A stretch of 64,000 nt of DNA, from positions 26,102,580 through 26,166,579 of the forward strand of contig CM051510.1 in NCBI GenBank assembly GCA_028015205.1, written 5' to 3'. How positions within the stretch are numbered: the stretch's first letter is position 1; every line of letters begins with the position of its first letter. The stretch comes from Mytilisepta virgata. Lineage: Eukaryota > Mollusca > Bivalvia > Mytilida > Mytilidae. The notes below the pieces were generated by a model. The model searched no databases. It was given only the letters and a program-made list of their open reading frames with translations, and was not told the origin of the DNA. Positions 1 through 12,735 of the stretch are shown piece by piece. The position numbers and the translations under genes are program-made.

Positions 1-615
1 TTTCTTGTCCTGCGTTACACTTTAAGTTTCGTGAAATTCTGCAGATCGTAAAAAGCAAATCAAAATTCCGCCAAACGATGCAAAACTTTTTCCCGGACAA
101 GAACCGATTAAAAACGTCAAGAATAGGAGAAATATATGTCTTATTCATGCACCACTTACAAATTTTAAAATCTTATTTCTATTACTATTTGGATATTCTA
201 AGCATGTTTTTGAATAAACTTATAGAACGTGTAAAGATAAACATCGCACAATGCACGCCTAACTTGTATTATGAGGTTTTAGCAATTTTTGATTAATTGT
301 AAGCAGTGGGTCAGCCAAATATCGAGGTATCAGGAAATTAAAATTTTCTACTTTCTAAAATCAAAGTAAACAAGCAAGAAACATTTTGGTGCAAACATTT
401 TGAAATTCGGTCAATTACCGTATCGTTCTGGAACATTCTGATGTTAATCACTGAAAAATATACTTGGTTGATGGTCAATTTATTTTGATTTTTGTCAATA
501 CATGTATTATTAAATTCGTCGTTCTAGGATGTTTAGAAGATTATCGTTGAAAGTTCAACGATTATGCATGTATATAGCAAACTTCAAGGGGATCGTCTTT
601 GTTATTTGAAATTAA

Positions 616-866
616 TTATACAGTACCATGCAGCTTCTCACAAATATATCCGCCGACCTGAGTGTAACTACAGGGAAAATCATTCCAACCACTTAACCCA
701 TTATCAAGTCTAACAGCAACACAGTCTTCATTGCCTTGATTATTTGGTTCTCCAGTAACCCAGTCCAGAAAACCTACGTTTGGATTTTCGGATTCCCACT
801 CCCATTGCCCTTCAGCCTGCAGGTCATTCAATCCTATCCAAATTCTAGGTAATTTCCCAGTTTTCT
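616..866 (-). pseudogene. Left lectin copy, exon 5 (C-terminal CTLD)
   Basis: Begins after a TATAG acceptor and is read in phase 1. The translation shows EKTG, WIGLND, the EPN sugar-binding triplet, NEDC, WND, a cysteine and the closing YICEKL, then four more residues and TAA at 616-618. These are the Ca2+ and mannose-type ligand motifs of the C-type lectin family. The reading frame is intact, so decay of this copy is not visible here. Confidence 0.9.
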
Positions 867-1347
867 CTATAATTGAAATTACAGCTTTTATTAAATTTTG
901 GGAATGTTTTTGATTTTTTTTTTAATTTAAAGAAGCGAAAGGAGAAAAACATTGAATTTCAGTATGACAATAAACCGGATACGGAAAAGTACAAAAATGA
1001 GGTCACATAATTTAACACTTTTCAAACAGTAAATTTAAAGTATCAATTTCGAGCTAGTAGTGAAATACAAGCAACTGAAATAACGACATTCTCGCACACT
1101 TGAAGTTTACCAGTAGAGGTATCGATTCGATGGTAATAAAAATCCCAGTTATAATGCACAAGATTTACGCATTTCGCTAGTTGTTCTGCTAAAGGCTAAA
1201 ATGGTTGAAATCCAAAACAACAATCGAAAACAATAAACTCATGAAGCTCTGCCACCATGTTGTACTGTACGTCACTTTTGTAGAATGATTATATATGAAG
1301 CCTCAATTATTAAACAAATTCCTACATATACAATACAATAGTATAGT

Positions 1348-1745
1348 TTAAGGATGTTCGCTGGTCACGTTTTTGAATTTTTGTAAGATTTTCAGAATCA
1401 TCTCGTTTTATCCATTTGAATGCCAAAAATTATTTTCCCGCTAACACCCATTTTTCTTTTCATCAATCTTTCGCCTGCAGAATAATAAGCCATTTGTAAA
1501 AATCTTATAAAAGCCCTGTTATTATTTAATGGTTTTTGATGAATAATACTTGTCAATGATTAAGCTAGGTAAAATCAAGAGAGAATATTTTCCCCGCCAA
1601 ATTTCAATGTCTTATATCTCGAAAACAAGAACACGGACCTATAACTTTTTTTTCGCCCTTTTAGTTCCTTTATTAATCCACTATCAATATTAACCAGTAT
1701 TATGAAAAGCTTGTTATTCTAAAACTGAGCAGCGAACATCCTTAA
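1348..1745. mobile_element. TTAA-flanked MITE, left copy
   Basis: The ends read TTAAGGATGTTCGCTG and CAGCGAACATCCTTAA, a perfect inverted repeat bounded by TTAA. A TTAA target duplication is typical of piggyBac and Kolobok elements. About 398 bp, AT-rich, no coding capacity. It sits in intron 4 of the lectin copy. Confidence 0.8.
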
Positions 1746-2373
1746 GAATGTATTCTTCTGATGTTTAAGTCTCGTTGAAATCTCGTTCGGGAATTAATTA
1801 GTAAATCATATAAAATCATACAAAAACAGTAAAAGATATCTACCAAATACTTTTAATAATTTATACGAGTATCTTTCAGTATTCTTCATTTGCCATACAT
1901 GAAAAGAGACATGGTTGAACTTGAAAAAAATAGTTTAAACTTGCAATGTTTTTATTTGATTTCCAAAGCAGCTTGCTCTTTTCCAAAAAAGCATTTTGGA
2001 GTACATATATTGCATTTTGTGGTTGAAGTTTAATTTTTACAGAGCTATAGGGGCTCATTTTGTAATGCAGGTTCATGCACAGTATTGAAGGCGGTACACT
2101 GAGTTCTTACTTTTTTATTTCATTTAAGAGTTTTTGCCTCATAGAATTTATCCAATATCTCTTTTCACTGCTGTGGACAAAAAGTTTACATTTAAACAAA
2201 TGCAACCGTTTTGTTATGAAATATTTATATATTGTAAAATTTATGACAACTAAAGAATATGTCCCTCGTGTTTAGCTATGTCCTTAGACCTTTACACCTT
2301 TTAGTCATTTTGGCATGTTTAATTTCTCTTTACCGTTTTAGATTACTGTTTCGGTTTTCAACATTTTAGGTCT

Positions 2374-2436
2374 GATATAGACAACTGATGAATCGAATCG
2401 ACGAAATGTGCATATCTTGTGCATCAAATTGATATC
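2374..2436 (+). ncRNA. Hammerhead ribozyme-like motif, left copy (helix II damaged)
   Basis: Same motif as 57400-57462, with CTGATGA at 2385-2391 and GAAA at 2403-2406. One base of helix II next to the core is A in place of G, which removes the closing G-C pair. Confidence 0.4.
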
Positions 2437-2523
2437 AAAGAATTTTATCTATATATCGTTACAGCATCACCTGGAGCTAAGGGGACGTAATCCAATCCTT
2501 CCGTGAGCAAATAATGAGAAAAT

Positions 2524-2697
2524 GACGGGAAAAAGCACTACTTCCGGTTGCGCATGCGCGCAAACCACTTCCGTTCTTTTCGCACATGCGCAGTCGGCAC
2601 ATCCGGGTCTTGGCACCACTTCCGTAAACATAAACAAAAATGGCGGGAAAACCCACTACTTCCGGTTGCGCATTCGCACAAACAACTTTCGGGTATT
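2524..2697 (+). promoter_or_regulatory. Truncated copy of the promoter-like block
   Basis: Carries the NRF1-like and ETS-like sites and the YY1/E2F-like site, then jumps at about 2697 to sequence matching 59143. The CRE cluster is therefore absent here. Confidence 0.45.
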
Positions 2698-2814
2698 TAT
2701 TTCCTATTAGACCAGCGATCATCCTTAATGCATTTCTGATTTATCTGATAATTATGCAACTTTTTACATGTACTCCTTCAGGCACATCATCAAAAGGGGT
2801 AGGATTAGTGTTCG

Positions 2815-3745
2815 AAAAATGGACAAATATACATAAGGAGCAATAAAAAAACGTAATCCATTGGACAGACAAACCCGGGAAGACAAATGAACAACCACAA
2901 GCACAACAAATACACACAGAAAACTAAAAAACAATGAACAAGAACTCCTATAAAAACCAAGAGTGAACCCCGGTGCTCCTAAAGGGTAGGCAGTTCCTGC
3001 TCCGTATACGGCACCTGTCGTGAAGTTCAACAAAGTCAATCCTGGGGAAGTCACAAATCGGTGGAGGCACATGAAAGGGTACGACAGTGGGAACAGGTCC
3101 AACATCATCTTAGATATTGGAACACTGTAATGGTCAATCAATTCGTGATGACGACCGTAAAATTTCCTAAGTGATCAACTTATCCCTGATAAAACCCGGG
3201 TTAAGAAGCTTTTGTGACTGCAGTAATCCTCTTTGTCGAAAGTCAGGGTAACTCACGCATGCCCTTGAAATTCGGATAAGCTGAGAAATGTAGACGCCAT
3301 ATGCAGGCGATGCTGGTATATTGCTACTCAAGAAGGGAAAATTAACAATAGGAAAGTTGAAGTCATCAGGTTTGTCATAAAGTTTTGTCTTCAAATGTCC
3401 CTAATAGTCTATTTCAAGAAACAAATCCAAATATGAGTCGGACTTTGGTGTATCCTTAATTTCAAGCTCACTGGGGTAGATAAGATGTAGAAAGTCTTGG
3501 AATTTGTCATTATTTAACGACAGCACATCATCTATATAACGAAAAGTGAAATTTAAGGATTGGACTAGTTTCTTTTTGTTTTCACGTAGTAACCCTTGAA
3601 TGAAGTCCGCTTCATATGAGTACAGAAACAGATCGTCGAGGAGAGGAGGACCGTTGGGTCCAATTGGAATACCGATTGTTTGTTGAAAAATTGGACCGCC
3701 AAATTCAACGAATATGTTGTCTATGAGAAAATCTAACATCAATTA
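2815..3745 (-). mobile_element. PLE family A fragment, left duplication copy (RT C-terminal half)
   Basis: Reverse transcriptase from motif B (GIPIGPN) through YIDDVL and the thumb to the family's 3' tail. It is truncated upstream of motif B. It has an in-frame TAG (EIDY then stop) and, compared with 33.1 kb, a 5-bp deletion causing a frameshift before the KFYGRHH part. Not functional. Confidence 0.8.
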
Positions 3746-4086
3746 AATGTGATGAAAATTAGTTATAATCAATAAACTTTTTTGCCAAAAAATGTCTAAT
3801 TTCCATACAATTAAAATCTGTAGTTAAATTTTCCTACTCCTTAGATTTTGCATGTCACCAATATGTCCGTCATACTCAGATTTGGTTTTATTTTTTGTTT
3901 TCCATTTATTTTTTATAATTATACCTTATTAGATACTCAAGCTATACTAGTATTTCAGTAAACTTTGTAGTAGAGACACCACCGATAATCTTTATATAAG
4001 GTCATTTGAATGATAATCTTAATTATCATATAATTATAGTATATAAATAGGAAGAATAGACACCAGTCAAATGTTCAAATACTTCC

Positions 4087-4168
4087 CTTTTATGAATTCC
4101 TTCGTCCATTTGTTCTCTCCGTCATTGTCAATATCAATTAAATGTGATGAAATAGTCTGACAACCTTG
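4087..4168 (-). pseudogene. Left lectin copy, exon 4 (CTLD middle)
   Basis: 82 bp after a TTTTTGCAG acceptor. The translation begins QGC, the first core CTLD cysteine, and continues through a short helix to ENKWTKEFIK. The end is placed by alignment to the plus-strand gene, where phase 1 is needed to enter exon 5. The bases following are GGAAGT, which is not a GT or GC donor. The next GT (after GGGAA) would shift frame and give an early stop in exon 5. Confidence 0.85.
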
Positions 4169-4988
4169 CTGCAAAAATAAAAGATTTTTTAGCTATATAA
4201 TATCTATTTTGTTAGCTATATAATATCTATTTTATAACTTAATACTATGATTATTATTATATTATTATTATTGTTTTTATATTTATTTTATTTAATATCA
4301 TTTTTTGTTTACGGTCCAATTATTATCTTTTTGTTATTGTTATTATAAACAGTTTAAAAGGTTTCTAAATTATCTATATAATATCGATTTAATTATTAAA
4401 ATATTAAATCCTTTGGCCAATAATAGTATCCATAAAAGCTTGTGTATAATTTTAATATATATGGAAAGAATAGCGCAAACTGATCGAATTATAAATCCAT
4501 TTTGTCAAGATAGAAACTAAGTGTTTTGAGAAGGAAAAATTGGTTACTTTATATTACAATTCACAATTTACCCGTATTTACTTTGTAAAAAATGCGTCCA
4601 AATGTAATTCATTGAAGTTTTTCGGTGGCTTCTGCAAAAGTGTTAAGATATTTTTAAAAGTATCTCAATCGGAATCATACATTTTGTACTGTTTGCGGAA
4701 ATAGCCCTTTTCAGAAACTCATTTCCGGTATCCCGATTCTGACTTTTTCACCAGCTTTCGAATCTGCCTATTTTGGAAATAAAATGTTAGGTAACCTGCA
4801 TTTTGTCAAACCTGCTCCAATTTTCCAGCCCATAAAATCAAATTCTTCCTCCCTTATGAAAATAAAATAAATAACAATTTAGTATACAAGACATATCTAG
4901 TTAAATCAAAAGAAATCCTTATGAAAATAAAATAAATAAAAATAAAAATCCTGCCCCCTTAAATCAAAAGCAATCATTATATATTTAC

Positions 4989-5080
4989 CTTTGCACTGTA
5001 CCAATCGCCTGACTTGACCACAATCATATAGCAATGTCCGCCATAGAATTCCCAGCCATCAGGGCATGATGGACGGTACT
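4989..5080 (-). pseudogene. Left lectin copy, exon 3 (CTLD start)
   Basis: 92 bp with a TATAG acceptor and a GTAAAT donor. The translation carries the long-form CTLD opening: SCPDGWEFYGGHCY, then WYSAK at the end. The two cysteines form the N-terminal hairpin disulfide in long-form CTLDs. Too short for an ordinary open-frame scan. Confidence 0.9.
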
Positions 5081-5574
5081 CTATAAATAACATTAAGGTA
5101 ATACCCGTTTATTTCAATATTAAATCCAAAATATATTAATCTTTATGTATAAATATTTGCGACAATAGCTACTACTGATGGCTGTATTATTATCATAATA
5201 TATGCGTAGTTGAAATATTTATATTGGTGCCATGGAATTGCTATCACGGAAGCAAGCATACTTAACATTATAATTGATATAAATTTCGGAAACCTTGTCT
5301 TCGCTCTCAGAGAGAGAAACTCCATGTCTTTAAGTGGTATTCCAGGTATTGGAATTATATTTTGGTAATTTGTGCCTTTGAAAAGGGTCTTATTTGAATA
5401 TTGTTTAAAACAATTCGCTAAATATGAATTTTTCTATTATAGAATGTAAATTACGACGGGAATAAATGAAAGCGGACATATTTTGGGTGTTGCTTTCTAT
5501 ACTCCTTCAAATGTTTTTAATTTAATTTTTTTATTATTATTTTTATTACTGTCAATATTATTTTCTCACCGGAT

Positions 5575-5830
5575 TTGACACCTCACCAAACTTTATACTT
5601 CACTGGCAATGTGACGGGCGCCTTTAACGGAGCAGGACATGCTTACCATTCGGGAGCACCTGATGTCACTCCTGGTTTTTAATGGGAGTTCACGTGTGCT
5701 TTAGTTTATGTGCTGTCTTGTTCTAGTTTTGTTTAGTTAATTATACGGTTTTTTATTATTTTAGTTATTTATACATGTATCCCTCGGTGTTTGTGCTCCA
5801 TTCTCCTTACTTTGTCTTTTCTTTGGACTT
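5575..5830 (+). mobile_element. PLE-type 3' tail, second family, left copy
   Basis: Translatable as YFTGNVTGAFNGAGHAY followed by GAPDVTPGF, clearly related to but distinct from the family A tail. Likely a 3' remnant of an RT element. Also at 61995-62240. Confidence 0.5.
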
Positions 5831-5939
5831 CGAAGTTGTGGAATTTTCTCGCTGTGTTGTCGATTCGGTATTATTTGCCGATATTTCATATTTTCAACTT
5901 TTCTCTAAGGAAACAACCAGTTGAGGGGGCATGCAGTAA

Positions 5940-6110
5940 TCTTAAGTCCTGCCTTTTTTTCAACAAAATTTCGAGACTACCTTTGTTTTCACTACCTGCT
6001 GTTGTCCTGCCTTTTCCTTCTGGTTTCATGCTTTTTTCCACTACATTTATATTGTGCTTTTTTCAGAGGATTTTTGTTCCTGCCTTTTCTTAAAATTCCT
6101 TCCAAAATAG
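5940..6110. repeat. TCCTGCCTTTT low-complexity repeat
   Basis: CCTGCCTTTT recurs with T-rich spacers. The duplicate at about 62365-62560 has one or two more repeats. Confidence 0.5.
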
Positions 6111-6157
6111 TTCGAGCCTATCGAACTTCGACTGTAATTTATGAATTTAAAAAAAGT

Positions 6158-8597
6158 AAAATCTTTTCAACTGAAACTATTCAGACCAAACATTGTTAGA
6201 ATGTTCCTCAGATCAGCTTACAAGTGTGATACTTATAGATCCACTATAAAAATTGTGTCCTATATGGGTGATGTTATTAAAAATTAGGTAAAAGAATATT
6301 TTAAAATCTTCTTTTATTAAACCACTGGACCGATTAGGAGCACATTTTGCTTGAACGGTTTTTTAGTCTCATTTCATAATTGTGACAAGACTTCTAAAAA
6401 TATGGCTGCCATCACTAAAAATAGAAAAATCGTCCAAAAATCTATTTCGGCATATTCTCCTGTCAGAATTTCATGGTAATTTATACTCAACATTAATGTA
6501 ATGGTTCTTTGCAGGTCCCATTTCAAATTATACTAGTATCCGGTGATCCGGATCTCAAACAAATATGGGGACCGATACTAAAACAAATGGACAAAAAATT
6601 GTCTTTATTCAGAATGCATGTCGGGGATCCACTCTTCAAACAAACATGGCAAACCTTATTTAAATAGAAAGAACAAATTTTCTCTGATGAAACAACCAGG
6701 CCAATAAGGATCAAACATAGATTGAATGGTCCCCTTTTACAAATATGTCGGGGGTCTGGACCTCCAAAACATATGGCAGCGCCTTCTAAAATTATTTTTA
6801 AAAACCTGAAACTACTGTGTCCATTGAGACCAAACTTTGATGAAGTTGTCCTTAATTGGCCCCCTTTCAAAATTGTTTCATATTGGCGCAGTTACTAAAA
6901 ACAGAAAAATAAGCAAAACAAATATTTAAAAAATACTCTCCCTATGAAATTACTATGGAACTTTTGCTTTTGATAGAATAACTATTAGATTGTGCCCTTT
7001 CAAAATTGTCACTGCGCCCCAGACCCCAAACAAATATGGCCGCCTATACTAAACATATCTAAATATGCAAAAAAAGTATTAATATAATCTTTTGCTGTAA
7101 AACTGCAAGAGTAATTGATATGGGCCTAAGGTGGTCTTTTTCAAAAACATGTCCATGGGAACTTCCCGTCAACAAAATATGACCACCGACACTGTACACA
7201 AATCAGCAAAATTAAACAACATAATAAAAACAAAGCCTGACACTCTCTAAAGACCATTCAATTAGTTTGGTCTTCAAAGAGAAATTAAGATTTTGAAATC
7301 TTTTTCATTATTGTGTCCGCGGTAACAGACCACAAAATATGACCGTCCTTACTGTAGTAGAGCCTGATATGGATTATATTTCATTTATTATTATTATTAT
7401 TATTATTATGTTGTTGTTCATTATTATTATTATATGTGATGAAGGAATTGACTTTGACATTGAGACTGACAGTACTTCAGTGCTTTGATTTTACATGTAG
7501 TTATCTGTTCTGATAGTCACATCCCGGTATTTAATTGTCTTGCAATTATATTGGTTATTGGTAAACTCTTTTGTTTTACACATGAAGAGGCAACTTTGAA
7601 GTTAATGGGCACTGTTGTTTTTGTCTCCATTATATAATTAAATTAATTCTAGTTTGACATTTTGGAATTATTCAGGTCAGTTACTTATCCATATACTTAT
7701 GTATATAACTCCTATAGATTTTACCATGTGAGAAGGAAATGAGTGATCTCTGAAAGTGCTAGATGAATGAAAGGTTTTCTATAAGAGAGAGTGTGGATTA
7801 GTATTATTTCAAAGAAGATAAAATAACAATTCTAGTGCTTATTAATTTTAATGGTAGATGTGCATATAATTATTGACTTAATTAAGTTAATAGCAATGGT
7901 TAATAATTAACAGTTATTTAAACTATTGATCTAGAAAATGTTACTCTGAAACCTCAATACTTTGACTTATGAAAGTCATCATTGATTTTATTCAGGTATA
8001 AACATGATTTGGTCCATACAAGATGGAATTAATTGAAGTTTGAAGTGTGGAGCACTGCTTCCAACCTCTATATTATATATACGGCAAGCTGTGTTCAATG
8101 TGTGTCTGTTTACATGTGTTTGTGTACTGTGTTTGTGTTTTGTGTCAATTTCCCCTTTATCCAATATTTTATTCAATTGCTAATGTAATATTAAGGCAAG
8201 TCACAATTACGTATTTATAGTCAAATCCTATAAGAATGTTGTGAGCCTTATTTTCTTTTTATTGAACTGTTACCAAATTAAAAAATTTTGTTAAATATAG
8301 GAGTGCAGAATAATTTATAATAACTTAGTAAACTTCTTGCAGAAGTAACTGTTATAAATACATGTACTTCACTTTGTATTTATTAGATAAATTCATTAGA
8401 GTTATCTCTCTTTATACATGTTGATCCACGTCTTGCCTTGTCTTGTATTGTTATGCATGTATTTTATATGTTGCAGGGTGTTTATTCCCAATAAATATAT
8501 GAACCCTTGTCTGTTTGATGTATTCTGAATTGCCCCACAACGTGAGAATGCTACATTACTAAAATAGAAAAAAACAACCAAAAAGACATTAGATAAT
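6158..8597. other. Left-only block of the duplication
   Basis: Absent from the right copy, where about 0.3 kb of other sequence stands. It holds the degenerate repeats at 6390-7350, a TTA microsatellite at about 7381-7440, and otherwise AT-rich sequence with no gene I can support. Confidence 0.8.
6390..7350. repeat. Degenerate tandem repeat, ~150 bp
   Basis: AAATATGG-type cores followed by CNACT(N)AAAA recur about every 80-160 bp (about 6400, 6560, 6640, 6770, 6877, 7030, 7176, 7335). Phrases such as CCNTTTCAAAATTGT and GACCAAACTTT sit between them. Highly diverged. Confidence 0.55.
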
Positions 8598-9071
8598 ATT
8601 CTCTCTATTTCCTCAAAATCCAACAAAGTGTTTAGTAGGAGTTTACAATTTCAATGATCATAGATAGTCTGTTCGTCTGATATAAATGTACCATCGACTA
8701 CTTTTTTATTTAATTTATCGATATTTCAAATGAGGTTGTTACAACCTTGACATAAGAATGCTTACTATAGGTATTAATTTCATTGCCAAGAATACTCTCG
8801 ATAATAAATGATCATTAAATGTAGTCCGTCGGCTGGGGGTGACCGGCTGTCACGTGTTAAAAAACTCCTTTGCGTGATAAATACCACTCTGCAGTAGAAC
8901 ATACAAAAGGTCAGGTGAAGGGCCGGGTTCATCAGTCTTATTTTTATTTAATTAAACACGTGTGAAAAAAAATTGTCCAGCTGATTGAGGGTACTGTACA
9001 CTATAAACCCCAGATCCATTTCTTTTAAAATAGGTTTAAGCATATGCTAACTGATTCAAAATGAGACTTAC

Positions 9072-9168
9072 TATCCGGAGTACAAACGTTGCTTCCGTCA
9101 GACAGAGTAATACAAACTTCTCCCTTCACGCATGGCGGACTGGGCGTACACCTCTCGTACAAAGGAAT
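9072..9168 (-). pseudogene. Left lectin copy, exon 2 (EGF-like)
   Basis: 97 bp between a TTTTTAG acceptor and a GTAAGT donor, entering in phase 0 and leaving in phase 1. The translation has PLYERC, PPCVKGEVC and DGSNVC. It has four cysteines, fewer than the six of a full EGF module, so it may be a reduced EGF-like linker. No frame damage is visible. Confidence 0.88.
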
Positions 9169-9837
9169 CTAAAAATATGAGATGACACAAACATTTAAAA
9201 CGGTGCTCGTATTTTCACAACGAAAAATAAATTGTGGATTTATATGTAATTCAGAGGATTCAGTATATATAACTGAGACAATGAGATATTTTAACGGTAG
9301 GATTTTGTGGTGGGAAGATATACAATTGTTTATATGAAAGTAAGCTACATGTATACAGTACTGAGGTCATTTAGTAGTGATACTTAGGTCATTTAGTAGT
9401 GATGCGATTTTTCCTGAAAATTTTTAACCTTTGTTAGTTTTTTTAACTATAAAGTCCAATCTAGTTTTTTTATCATCTGAAATTGAACAAATGGCCTTTA
9501 CCGTAAAAGTTCTTATTTAGAATTGCCAAGGGTAAGAAGGCCAAAAGTCCCTTAATTAAGAAATGCACCATAATGTACGTTACTGAATTTGGAAGTCATA
9601 GATACAGTGAACTCAGAAATGTAAAATGACAATAATTATCAATGTTGAATTTTGAAACGAACCACTATAAAGAGCTCTACAGATGCAGCAAACACTTTTC
9701 TAATAACAAAAGCTTTAGAAGGAAATTTCAATATAAGAAAAATAAATTATTTACAAAGTAAGACATTCAATTTATTCACCAAAAGCACTAGAACAGATAA
9801 ATATGGAAATACAAATATGCTAACAGTAAAAATTAAA

Positions 9838-9858
9838 TATATATATATATATATATTT
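9838..9858. repeat. TA microsatellite
   Basis: About ten TA dinucleotides in intron 1 of the left lectin copy. Confidence 0.8.
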
Positions 9859-10139
9859 CAATACAAAGAGCATTGCGATAGCAACCATTTTTGTAATTAA
9901 AAAACCAAAATATGAAATATGTGCATAGTCTCAGAATAAGATTTGCTCATAATAAACATCAAATTAATTACTGAAGAATACTGTATCTACGTATCGCTTT
10001 CGGAGACAATATTAACATAAATTTCCTGCTGATGAAATCCAAGGCCCCGAGCGTATCACTAGTATTCCGATACTAGCATCAAGTCGATAATGTAAATTTT
10101 CTCTTTCAAAACTTTAAATTCTTTGAAAAAGCAAATGTC

Positions 10140-10490
10140 TTTAACAAGAAAATTGTTAAAATCTATCTTTCAAGGGCAATAACTCCTTAAGGGGTCAATT
10201 GACCAGTTTTGTCATGTTGACTTATTTGTAGATCATACTTTGCTGAACAGTCTTGACATGAATACTTTCTCTCTATCTATGATAATATTAAAGATAATAA
10301 CCTTAAACTTCAAAATTTCCTTAAAATAAAGAATTCAGGGGCAATAACCCAAACAAAGGGTTGATCGATTCGTCTAAAAATTTCATCGCAGGTAGATTTT
10401 TACCCATTCACTTATGATCTAAATGCTTTAGTTTTTGAGATATAAGCCAAAAACTGCATTTCACCCCTATGTTCTATTTTAAGCAACAAC
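10140..10490. repeat. Interspersed mollusc-type repeat
   Basis: Contains AGGGCAATAACTCCTTAAGG, GACTTATTTGTAGATCATAC, a second GGGCAATAACCC and GATATAAGCCAAAAACTGCA. I recall this as an abundant non-coding repeat in bivalve genomes; that identification is from memory only. Confidence 0.5.
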
Positions 10491-11606
10491 AGTCGGAAAC
10501 ATTTTTAAACTAGATACCCTAAAGTAGGCCAGATGAGCTAAAAAGTAACTTTTGGAAAATACGGTTTTGAACGACGTTCCCTGGCTAACCGGACAATATT
10601 ATAGTTTCAGTAACTGACTGTTTATATATTGGCCCTTGTATAGATTCGAGCGTGGCTGTATACCGCTGTCCGAGAATCTATACAGGACAATTACAGAAAC
10701 AGCCAATTTATAACACTTTTATTAACTAATCGGATATAAGACCATAATAACATTAGTGTGTTTGTATATGTCATTAAAACAAGTTTACGTTTTCTTAAGA
10801 ACAGCTGTATACAGGATTCTTCAGAATTTCAAATACGTACGTAGTCTACTTTAATGATGTATATAACAGATTGATCGTCTTTTAGCTTATTTCAAAAATT
10901 TTATTACTTTTTTAGGAGATTTAGCCTATTGCGACACACTTGCGTTGCTTTTCCATGAAAACTACATGCTGAACTACAATCCACGGAACAATTATTGACT
11001 AATTTCTATTGCAGTTTAAACAATTAGGCATAAAAAGTATTAACTTCTTTTTCTGTATTGGCCCGGCACCGAAAAGTGTGTATTAATATCTGCGGGTCTA
11101 CGCCATCACTATGAAACATGCTTATTTTACAATATTAGAGCTGATTTAATATTATTTAGCCCACTACTTTTTGTCTTGTATTATTTGATATTTTTTCATA
11201 TCCCAGACTTTTAAATGTCTTGGGTATCATGTTATTTACAACATTTTGTTCGTTTAACAGCATACCAAAAGGCGGTAACAAACCACTTCTAATGATGTTC
11301 AGTTTCCGAATACACGTAGAAAATTACATCTTTCTGAAAACCAGAAACCAAATTGAGGAAATTCTGAAATTATGATTATCTCTTTCAGTAGAACAGATCT
11401 GCTGTAAACCGCTTGTTCAATTTATGTACAATATTAAGGTAAAAAGAAGAGTAGAGGAAATATGCTCAAGTGTGGATAAAAAGAAAACGTATCAAACGCA
11501 CAGAAAAGTGCAACTTTTGAAATACAATTATATTGTTTTAATACAAATGTAAAATAGCTGACATGGTTTTACATGTATTCCATTTTGAAAGCTTTTGTGA
11601 ATTCGG

Positions 11607-11734
11607 CATTGGCGGATCCAGGATAGGGCGGGTTTTGGGGTTGGAATCCCTTGTGCCTCTTTTTCGGGAAATTTGTAAAAATTGTCGAAAATTATACCAA
11701 AATCGGCCTTTTATAAATTGTCTGGATCCGCGCC
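11607..11734. mobile_element. Small MITE with GGATCCAG ends
   Basis: Inverted ends TTGGCGGATCCAGGA and TCTGGATCCGCGCC enclose about 130 bp. Flanks TGAATTCGG and TGAATTTCGG look like a 9-bp target duplication with one base added. The short open frame across it is incidental. Confidence 0.5.
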
Positions 11735-11951
11735 TGAATTTCGGTCAAATTCGGGACTTCCACAGACAACGTTTCTCTGAAATGATTAACAGCTAAATCG
11801 ACCTAATTAAATAAATATTCAAAATAAGCCAATGCAGTAGGCTTGCAACTTTGATAACTTACAACTTATTAGTCCAATCTTAACGTCCCGATCAATACAG
11901 CTTTTTAGTAGATGCATTTCTAATTCAATGATGTACAAGTAGTGAACAATC

Positions 11952-12044
11952 TAGTTATTCAATCCCTGGTGATTGTATATGAACAAGATAACTTCGGTTC
12001 GAAGTTATCTTGTTCATATACAGTGACCTGGGATTGAATAACTA
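11952..12044. repeat. 45-bp-arm foldback (hairpin)
   Basis: The two arms, TAGTTATTCAATCCC... and its near-complement ...GGGATTGAATAACTA, meet at ACTTCG-GTT-CGAAGT with a 3-base loop. Only a few mismatches, near the outer third. Confidence 0.85.
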
Positions 12045-12648
12045 ATACTTAATCAATTGGAATTAGTAGTTAACACTCTTCCACTCCTTCACATCTTTTC
12101 ATTTCAGTAGTACAAGGGGAAATGCAAAGTCGACTCTTCGCCTCTTATTTGCCATCCTTGTTAGTCTGGACCGTGGAGTGTCGAGATATTGTAAGCTAAG
12201 ATTTATTCCTGTAACTTTATGTCCTGTTCAGGGGAAATCAATTTCCCCTCTTCCACCCAAATCGGACTTTGCCTGTATCTAAGCTTATCATGTTGCTAAT
12301 GTAGATATAATACAATGAAAATTAAGAAAGTTATCTATGACAGGAATCGGTTGCCAAATTTCTCCGTAACTTCATTCAGTTTTATGTGATGACCTTAAAT
12401 TTTTGTCATTTAAGAAACAGATTCCTTAAGAGAAGGAATCGTTCAACTACATGGACAAAATGCTTGATCTAACCTAAACCCAAAGGGTTGTGTTAGCTAT
12501 TGCCCTCAAGTAGCGTCCATCTGTCGTCATAAACTTTCTTTTAAATATCTTCTCTTAACTCACTGGAAGTTGAATCCAGTTGAGCGATACAGGTTCCTGG
12601 GAGCCTCTAATTTATTTCGTACATTCTCTAAATCAAATGTTCACATAA

Positions 12649-12735
12649 CCCCCCCCCCCCCCCCCCACCCCAGTTAAATGTATATCTAACCTATTTCCAG
12701 TATATCTAACCTATTTCCAGTATATCTCTAGACGA
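12649..12735. repeat. Poly-C run and short tandem duplication
   Basis: 18 consecutive C, then ATATCTAACCTATTTCCAGT twice in tandem. Intron 1 of the left lectin copy. Confidence 0.8.

Larger units (their letters stand above)
1..9714. repeat. Segmental duplication, left copy
   Basis: Position n here matches n+55026 at the start, and 9714 matches the last base of the window. The order of lectin exons, MITE, PLE fragment and hammerhead-like motif is the same in both copies. In the first kilobase I see only a few substitutions and small indels by eye. The left copy has a block at about 6158-8597 that the right copy lacks. It is missing two blocks of about 0.7 kb found in the right copy. The unit extends beyond the left window edge, so its true start is unknown. 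Confidence 0.95.

Noticed and set aside
10615..10700. Inverted pair TGTATAGATTC / GAATCTATACA as a MITE
   Set aside because: Short imperfect arms and no target duplication seen.
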